From the NCBI RefSeq assembly GCF_000759435.1, contig NZ_JRJG01000028.1:1-43189 (forward strand): a stretch of 43,189 bases of DNA, in the 5' to 3' direction. This document shows positions 38,644 through 43,189 of the stretch, in pieces (position 1 is the stretch's first letter; each line of letters begins with the position of its first letter). The notes below the pieces were generated by a model. It did not search any database, had not been told where the DNA came from, and was given only the letters and a program-made list of their open reading frames with translations. The DNA is from Hoeflea sp. BAL378 (lineage in GTDB: Bacteria; Pseudomonadota; Alphaproteobacteria; Rhizobiales; Rhizobiaceae). A program made the translations under genes and the position numbers.

Positions 38644-39339
38644 ATGCGCGAAATCGTCTTCGACACCGAAACCACCGGGCTCGACAACCAGGCCGACCGG
38701 ATCATCGAAATCGGCTGCATCGAGCTCGAGAACCAGTTCCCGACCGGCCGCTCGCTGCACCTGTTCATCAATCCCGACGGCCGCAAGGTGCATCCCGACG
38801 CGCTGGCGGTTCACGGCATCACCGATGCATTCCTGGCGGACAAGCCGGTGTTTGCAAAGGTGGCGGACGACATCGCCGCGTTCTTCGACGGCGCCCGCTA
38901 TGTGGCTCACAACGCCACCTTCGACATCGGCTTTCTCAACGCGGAATTCAAGCGGGTGGGACTCCCGCCGGTCGAGGCCGAGCTGGTGATCGACACCCTG
39001 GCGCTCGCCCGCCGCCGTCACCCGATGGGTCCCAACAGTCTCGATGCCCTGTGCCGGCGCTATGGCATCGACAATGCCCACCGCACCAAGCATGGCGCGC
39101 TGCTCGACGCCGAACTGCTCACCGACGTCTATATCGAGATGCTGGGCGGCCGCCAGGCGGCGCTCGGCCTGTCGGTGGTGGACACGGTCGTCGTGGCGCG
39201 CAACCCGGATGACGTCGTCGTCGAGATCGGCCAGCGGCCGAAGCCGCTGCCGCCGCGGCTGAGCGCGGCCGAACTCCAGGCGCATGCGGAGCTGATCGAC
39301 CGGATCGGCGCGAACGCCCTCTGGCACCGGTCCAACTGA
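38644..39339 (+). CDS. dnaQ: DNA polymerase III epsilon subunit (3'-5' proofreading exonuclease)
   Basis: The proofreading subunit of the replicative polymerase; 231 residues. The DEDDh residues are complete: Asp7 and Glu9 in FDTETTG, Asp94 in NATFDIGF, and His150 and Asp155 in HGALLDAE. The C-terminal tail is expected to bind the alpha subunit. It is the last gene of the maf-aroE-coaE-dnaQ operon; a strong hairpin follows about 110 bp downstream. Confidence 0.96.
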   Translation: MREIVFDTETTGLDNQADRIIEIGCIELENQFPTGRSLHLFINPDGRKVHPDALAVHGITDAFLADKPVFAKVADDIAAFFDGARYVAHNATFDIGFLNAEFKRVGLPPVEAELVIDTLALARRRHPMGPNSLDALCRRYGIDNAHRTKHGALLDAELLTDVYIEMLGGRQAALGLSVVDTVVVARNPDDVVVEIGQRPKPLPPRLSAAELQAHAELIDRIGANALWHRSN

Positions 39340-39370
39340 CCGGCACAGATGTTGGGGTGACGGCGCTTTC

Positions 39371-39385
39371 CATACTTCGAGTATG
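39371..39385. repeat. Short palindrome CATACT-TCG-AGTATG
   Basis: A perfect 6-bp inverted repeat around TCG, 32 bp past the dnaQ stop. It shares the pattern CATAC-N5-GTAYG with both arms of the hairpin at 7869-7907, differing from the right arm only by three transitions. Its role is unknown. Confidence 0.35.
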
Positions 39386-39451
39386 TAACTGGTTTCCGCG
39401 TCCGGACGGTGTCCAAGGTCCACAGGACGGCAAACGAGAAGCCTGAAAACA

Positions 39452-39478
39452 GGAAAGCCGCCCCCGGGGCGGCTTTCC
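39452..39478. terminator. Bidirectional terminator-like hairpin between dnaQ and secB
   Basis: GGAAAGCCGC, loop CCCCCGG-rich, GCGGCTTTCC: the arms are fully complementary for 13 bp with a one-base centre, so 10 bp with a small loop is realistic. It ends only with TTTCC on either side. It sits between converging genes and probably ends both transcripts. Confidence 0.7.
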
Positions 39479-39504
39479 GTCATTCACGGGCGTGAAGACT
39501 TGTC

Positions 39505-40020
39505 TCAATTGACCTGGTTGGCGGCAACCTGCGACTTGGTCTTTTCCTCGGCCATGCGCTGCTGGAACATCTGGCCGAAATCGATCGGGTCGATCAGCAG
39601 CGGCGGGAAGCCGCCATTGCGGGTGGCGTCGGCGATGATCTGCCGGGCGAAGGGGAACAGGATGCGCGGGCACTCGATGAACAGCAGCGGCAGCATGTGC
39701 TCCTGCGGGAAGTTGGCCACCCGGAAGACGCCGCCATAGACCAGCTCGACATTGAAGACGACGGCGTCGGCGGACTTGGCTTCGGCATTCATCGTCAGAA
39801 GGACGTCGAATTCGGTCTCGCTGATCGGATTGGCGTTCACATTGACGTTGATGTTGATGTTGGGGGCCTTTTCGCGCGGTCCCAGCGACTTGGGCGCGCC
39901 GGGATTCTCGAAAGACAGATCCTTGATGTATTGCGCCAGAACGTTCAGCGTCGGCGCCTCGCCATTGCCCTTCGCGTCAGTCGTTGCCGCGGCGCCCTTG
40001 TCCGTTGTCTCTTTTGCCAT
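39505..40020 (-). CDS. secB: Protein-export chaperone SecB
   Basis: A homotetrameric cytosolic chaperone keeping preproteins unfolded for SecA; 171 residues. [16 protein letters not shown] opens the conserved core, then [54 protein letters not shown] and IDFGQMF. The N-terminal Lys/Gly/Thr-rich tail (about 1-23) and C-terminal tail are low in conservation, as usual. It follows fxsA by 83 bp on the same strand. Confidence 0.96.
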   Translation of the reverse strand: MAKETTDKGAAATTDAKGNGEAPTLNVLAQYIKDLSFENPGAPKSLGPREKAPNININVNVNANPISETEFDVLLTMNAEAKSADAVVFNVELVYGGVFRVANFPQEHMLPLLFIECPRILFPFARQIIADATRNGGFPPLLIDPIDFGQMFQQRMAEEKTKSQVAANQVN

Positions 40021-40102
40021 GTGGCTCTTCCCTGTTTTTCATCCGCCAAGGCGGGTCGTCCGGAAAATTGATCGCGCATGGGCTAGCATTTCGCCGCACC
40101 GC

Positions 40103-40690
40103 TTACAACCCGTTTGCGCCGCCCCGGCCCGTCTTGCCCGGCGCGTCGTCGGGTCTGGCCAGGCTGTCGCGGTCCGGTGACCAGGGCGAGGACGGATCGG
40201 CATGACGCTCGAACTCGTCTTCGCCGAGATCGACCACGCCGTCGCCCCGGCCGCCGCCGCGCGCCCTTCCGTCCGCTCCGCCCGGCCCGCCCGGCCCGGC
40301 CGGCCCGGCCGCAAAGCCGGCCGACATCGTCTGAACCACGATCTTATCCTTGACCGTGCGCCAGACCAGGTCCCGGATGGCCGGCACGAACAGCAGGAAG
40401 CCGAGCGTGTCGGTGACGAAACCCGGCGTCAGCAGCAGCACGCCGGCGATCAGGATCATCACGCCATGAACGAGGTCCCGGCCCGGGATCCGGTTGGCGC
40501 GCATTTCCGCGTTGATGCGGTTGAACAGGCCCACTCCCTGCCACCTCAGCAGGAAGGTGCCGATGATGGCGGTGAGCAGCACCATGCCGAGCGTCGCCCA
40601 GACGCCGATCTGCCGGCCCACGACCACGAAGGCCGCGATTTCGGCCAGCGGCACGACGAGCAGCAGGAGCGGGATAAGGGAGAAACGCAT
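40103..40690 (-). CDS. fxsA: FxsA family membrane protein
   Basis: An inner-membrane protein whose E. coli member suppresses phage T7 exclusion by the F plasmid; the physiological role is unclear. It has 195 residues. About four hydrophobic helices lie in residues 1-110 (LIPLLLLVVPLAEIAAFVVVG first), with TPGFVTDTLGFLLFVPAIR diagnostic of the family. The C-terminal 60 residues are a disordered Gly/Pro/Arg-rich tail (GPAGPGGPGGADGRARGGG), longer than in E. coli. It diverges from the Tim44-like gene. Confidence 0.9.
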   Translation of the reverse strand: MRFSLIPLLLLVVPLAEIAAFVVVGRQIGVWATLGMVLLTAIIGTFLLRWQGVGLFNRINAEMRANRIPGRDLVHGVMILIAGVLLLTPGFVTDTLGFLLFVPAIRDLVWRTVKDKIVVQTMSAGFAAGPAGPGGPGGADGRARGGGRGDGVVDLGEDEFERHADPSSPWSPDRDSLARPDDAPGKTGRGGANGL

Positions 40691-40714
40691 GGTGTCCTGT
40701 CCGGATTCGGGCGG

Positions 40715-40730
40715 GCCTGTCTATACAGGC
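40715..40730. promoter_or_regulatory. Dyad GCCTGT-CTAT-ACAGGC upstream of fxsA
   Basis: A perfect 6-bp inverted repeat with a 4-bp centre, 25 bp before the fxsA ATG. On the minus strand it contains TATAGA, which could be an fxsA -10; no good -35 was found. Confidence 0.35.
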
Positions 40731-40756
40731 GGAATGAAATAGAATGAGGCGACCCT

Positions 40757-40785
40757 TTGAATGATCGGCCTTTGGGGATTATATG
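40757..40785 (+). promoter_or_regulatory. Putative promoter of the Tim44-like/mltA/smr operon
   Basis: TTGAAT (40757-40762), a 17-bp spacer and TATATG (40780-40785). The predicted start near 40793 leaves a leader of about 29 bases with AAGAAGG before the ATG at 40822. Confidence 0.5.
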
Positions 40786-40821
40786 CATTCCTAGCAATGA
40801 TGAAACCGAAAGAAGGCGGGA

Positions 40822-41526
40822 ATGGGTTCCTTTGATTTTGTGACGTTCTTCTTTTTTGTGGCGGCGGTGATCATATTCATCCAGCTGCGGTCGGTGCTTG
40901 GAAAGCGGACAGGGAACGAACGCCCGCCGCGTGACCAGGCCGTCCGCCGTGACCAGGCAGCCGCTGCCGAGGGGATGGACGATCCGAAGGTGGTCACCCT
41001 GCCGCGTCGTGGCCGTGAAAATGCCGATCCCGACGCCTATGCCGGCATTGATGCCTATGCGGCGCCCGGCACCGATTTGAACAAGGGCCTTCGCGCCGTG
41101 GTCGCGGCCGATCCGGGTTTCGACCCCAAGGTCTTCGTGAGCGGCGCCACCACCGCCTATGAGATGATCGTCTCGGCCTTCGCCGAAGGCGACCGCAAGA
41201 CCCTGAAGGGCCTGTTGTCGCGGGAAGTCTATGACGGGTTTGTCGCAGCCATCGACGAACGCGAAACACGCGGCGAAACGGTGCGCTCCAATTTCGTCGG
41301 CATTGAAAAGGCCAACATCATCCAGGCCGAAATGAAGGGCTCGGAAGCCAACATCACGCTGCGCATCGTCAGCCAGCTGATCTCGGCGACGCTCGACAAG
41401 AACGGCGAGGTCATCGAAGGCGATCTGGTCGAGGTCACCGACGTCAACGATGTCTGGACCTTTGCCCGCGACACCCGCTCGCGGGATCCGAACTGGCGCC
41501 TGATCGCGACGGAAGCCGATCAGTAA
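40822..41526 (+). CDS. Tim44/TimA-like membrane-anchored protein
   Basis: A 234-residue protein with a single N-terminal membrane helix (FVTFFFFVAAVIIFIQL, about 6-22). A charged linker (to about 75) and a C-terminal Tim44-like domain (about 100-230: SAFAEGDRKTLKGLLS, RIVSQLISATL, VWTFARDTRSRDPNWRLIAT) follow. Mitochondrial Tim44 tethers the Hsp70 motor to the TIM23 channel; alphaproteobacterial homologues (TimA) are inner-membrane proteins of unclear function. It is next to secB/fxsA and precedes mltA, with its TAA sharing one base with the mltA ATG. Confidence 0.88.
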   Translation: MGSFDFVTFFFFVAAVIIFIQLRSVLGKRTGNERPPRDQAVRRDQAAAAEGMDDPKVVTLPRRGRENADPDAYAGIDAYAAPGTDLNKGLRAVVAADPGFDPKVFVSGATTAYEMIVSAFAEGDRKTLKGLLSREVYDGFVAAIDERETRGETVRSNFVGIEKANIIQAEMKGSEANITLRIVSQLISATLDKNGEVIEGDLVEVTDVNDVWTFARDTRSRDPNWRLIATEADQ

Positions 41527-42647
41527 TGGACGTCTCGCTCCGCCGGGAAGATTTCTCCACCCTTCCCGGCTGGGCCGATGACGCGCCGGCACAGGCTTTC
41601 ACCGCCTTTCGCCGCTCGGCCGAACAGGCCATCCGCACCACGCCCTATCGCACCGGATCGCTTGGCCTCGCCCACGCCGAGCTGGCGCCGGCCTATGCCG
41701 CGGCACTGGCCGAATCCGGCTCACTATCGGATTTGCGGGCCCGCGAATTCTTCGAGGCCTGGTTCCGGCCGGTGGAAATCTGCCCGGGCAGCGGCGCGGG
41801 GCTGGTGACCGGCTACTACGAGCCCGAGATTGCCGTTCGCAGCCGGCCGGACTCCGGCTACCGGTTTCCGTTCCTGCGCAAGCCTGACAATCTGGTGCCG
41901 GTCGCCGATCCGGACAATCCGCCCGCTTCGATCCCGGCCGGCTTCGCCTTCATGCTCGATGACGGCGGCCTCGCCACCCCCTGTCCCGACCGGGCGGCGA
42001 TCGAGACCGGCGCCCTTGACGGCCGGGGGCTGGAAATCGCTTGGGCCGCCTCCAGGGTGGACGTGTTTTTCGCCCATGTGCAGGGCTGCGCGCGGCTGCG
42101 CTTTGCCGACGGCAGGCTGATGCGGATCAACTACGCGGCCAAGAGCGGCCATCCGTTCACGGCCATCGGCCGGCTGCTGGTCGAGCGCGGCGAGCTCAGC
42201 GCCGCGACCGTGTCCATGGCCGCGATCCGGAACTGGCTCGCCGTCGATCCGGAACGGGCGGACAGGCTGATGCGGGAGAACCGGTCCTACATCTTCTTCA
42301 AGGAAACCGAACTGAACGATGAGAGCTCGGGTCCGGTGGGCGCCGCCGGCGTGTCCCTGGAGGCCGGGCGGTCACTGGCGGTGGACCACCGCATTCACAG
42401 CTTCGGCACGCCGGTCTTCGTGATCGCAGACGGGCTTGCGGATTTCGATGCGCCCCGGTCCTTCGCGCGGCTGATGATCGCCCAGGATACGGGCACGGCG
42501 ATCACCGGTCCGGTCCGCGGCGACCTGTTCGCAGGCTCGGGACCCGCGGCCGGCGACAAGGCCGGCTCGGTCAAGGCCGCGGCCCGGTTCGTTGTCCTTG
42601 CCCCCAGGGATTCGGAAATGGCGCGGCGGGCCGGCCATGAGCGGTGA
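41526..42647 (+). CDS. mltA: Membrane-bound lytic murein transglycosylase A (MltA)
   Basis: It cleaves the glycan strand of peptidoglycan to 1,6-anhydro-muropeptides; 373 residues. The MltA domain shows RAREFFEAWFRPVE, GLVTGYYEPEI and YRFPFLRKP. The C-terminal 3D domain is VIADGLADF then QDTGTAITGPVRGDLFAGSG, with catalytic Asp candidates. Odd: the N-terminus (MDVSLRREDFSTLPGW) has no signal peptide or lipobox, unlike E. coli MltA. Either export is unusual, or the start is wrong, but no better upstream start is possible because the Tim44-like gene ends there. Confidence 0.92.
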   Translation: MDVSLRREDFSTLPGWADDAPAQAFTAFRRSAEQAIRTTPYRTGSLGLAHAELAPAYAAALAESGSLSDLRAREFFEAWFRPVEICPGSGAGLVTGYYEPEIAVRSRPDSGYRFPFLRKPDNLVPVADPDNPPASIPAGFAFMLDDGGLATPCPDRAAIETGALDGRGLEIAWAASRVDVFFAHVQGCARLRFADGRLMRINYAAKSGHPFTAIGRLLVERGELSAATVSMAAIRNWLAVDPERADRLMRENRSYIFFKETELNDESSGPVGAAGVSLEAGRSLAVDHRIHSFGTPVFVIADGLADFDAPRSFARLMIAQDTGTAITGPVRGDLFAGSGPAAGDKAGSVKAAARFVVLAPRDSEMARRAGHER

Positions 42648-43185
42648 CAAGCCGAGGCTCAGCCACGAGGACCGCATCATCTGGGCGCGCGTCGCCCGCA
42701 CGGTCGAGGCGTTTCCGGGAAAACAGGTCGAGGAGGATGACTGGTTCGCCGTCGAGACGCCCCCGGCGCCACCGCCCGCCAAGGAATCCCAGGTCAAGCG
42801 GCCGCAGTCGATCCTGAGCCTCAATCCGCCGTCCAGGCCCGGGCCGCATCCGATCGAGAAGCCGGTCATCCGCAAGCTGGCCCGCGGCCGGTTGCCGATT
42901 GACGGCCGCATCGACCTGCACGGCCTCACCCAGAGCGAAGCCCACAATTTGCTGTTCGGCTTTCTCGCCCGCGCCCATGAACGCGGGCTCAGGCATGTGC
43001 TGGTCATCACCGGCAAGGGCGCGTCGCGCGGCAGCGAGGGCGTGCTCAAGCGTCTGGTGCCCGACTGGCTCGGCAAGCCGGAATTCCGCTTCCTGATTTC
43101 CGGCTATGAGGATGCGGCGCGCGGCCATGGTGGCGACGGCGCACTCTACATCCGGCTGCGGCGGGAAAGAGCAAAGCCGAGATGA
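42637..43185 (+). CDS. Smr/MutS2 C-terminal domain protein
   Basis: A 182-residue protein with a basic, Pro-rich N-terminal half and a C-terminal Smr domain: IDLHGLTQSEAHNLLFGFL (about 91-109) and HVLVITGKG. Smr domains are DNA- or RNA-binding nicking nucleases in some proteins. Stand-alone members are often called YdaL-like, with an unsettled role. It overlaps the last 11 bases of mltA and ends four bases before the window edge. Confidence 0.92.
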   Translation: MSGDKPRLSHEDRIIWARVARTVEAFPGKQVEEDDWFAVETPPAPPPAKESQVKRPQSILSLNPPSRPGPHPIEKPVIRKLARGRLPIDGRIDLHGLTQSEAHNLLFGFLARAHERGLRHVLVITGKGASRGSEGVLKRLVPDWLGKPEFRFLISGYEDAARGHGGDGALYIRLRRERAKPR

Positions 43186-43189
43186 CGCC

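Overview
The window is a high-GC, gene-dense chromosomal segment of an alphaproteobacterium, most likely a member of the Hyphomicrobiales (Rhizobiales). The evidence is gene order: holA, parB-parA-rsmG-mnmG-mnmE-rho-hemJ-hemE, a non-coding gap with a perfect DnaA box, then PSRP-maf-aroE-coaE-dnaQ, secB, fxsA, Tim44-like, mltA, smr. This is the replication-origin neighbourhood known from rhizobia and, around hemE, from Caulobacter. Other alphaproteobacterial marks are the ~1,600-residue NAD-glutamate dehydrogenase, TrcR (DUF1013), DUF1674 and clustered GANTC (CcrM) sites. Genus cannot be decided from the sequence alone. No rRNA, tRNA, insertion sequence, prophage or CRISPR array was seen.

Layout. 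1-7.9 kb: truncated pyridoxal kinase with a small membrane protein translationally coupled to it, an AhpD-like peroxidase, the giant NAD-GDH and a UMF1-type MFS transporter. 7.9-13.9 kb, minus strand: purH, a heparinase II/III-like protein, rsmB, htpX. 14.0-15.2 kb: a DUF1674 protein, a secreted thermonuclease-like protein, then a 452-bp stretch without annotated-size genes that holds a small independent minus-strand transcription unit: a 21-codon ORF with a ribosome-binding site complementary to the whole 16S rRNA tail and its own terminator. 15.3-21.1 kb: acs, trcR, a short-chain dehydrogenase and prpE. 21.3-26.5 kb: a YggS-type PLP protein diverging from leuS-lptE-holA. 26.5-35.4 kb, minus strand: parB, parA, rsmG, mnmG, mnmE, rho, hemJ, hemE. 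35.36-35.74 kb: putative oriC. 35.7-43.2 kb: PSRP, maf, aroE, coaE, dnaQ (plus), secB and fxsA (minus), Tim44-like, mltA, smr (plus).

How it works together. The core is a chromosome replication and segregation locus. ParA/ParB are encoded 7-9 kb from oriC, and five ParB-binding parS sites lie between them and oriC: one inside the rsmG coding sequence, three in the mnmG/mnmE gap, and one in the -35/-10 spacer of the probable rho promoter. Two sites are perfect 16-bp palindromes; the other three share one identical half-site substitution. Genes immediately flanking oriC are transcribed away from it, so they are co-directional with replication. Around this core are translation and tRNA-modification genes, haem synthesis, acyl-CoA activation (two ligases with conserved acetylatable lysines) and envelope or protein-quality functions.

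No large undescribed multi-gene system was seen. The most interesting items are the parS/rho-promoter overlap, the orphan mini-gene, a possible leaderless thermonuclease promoter covered by a 14-bp palindrome, and a repeated element that sits on both -35 boxes of the divergent acs/trcR promoters.
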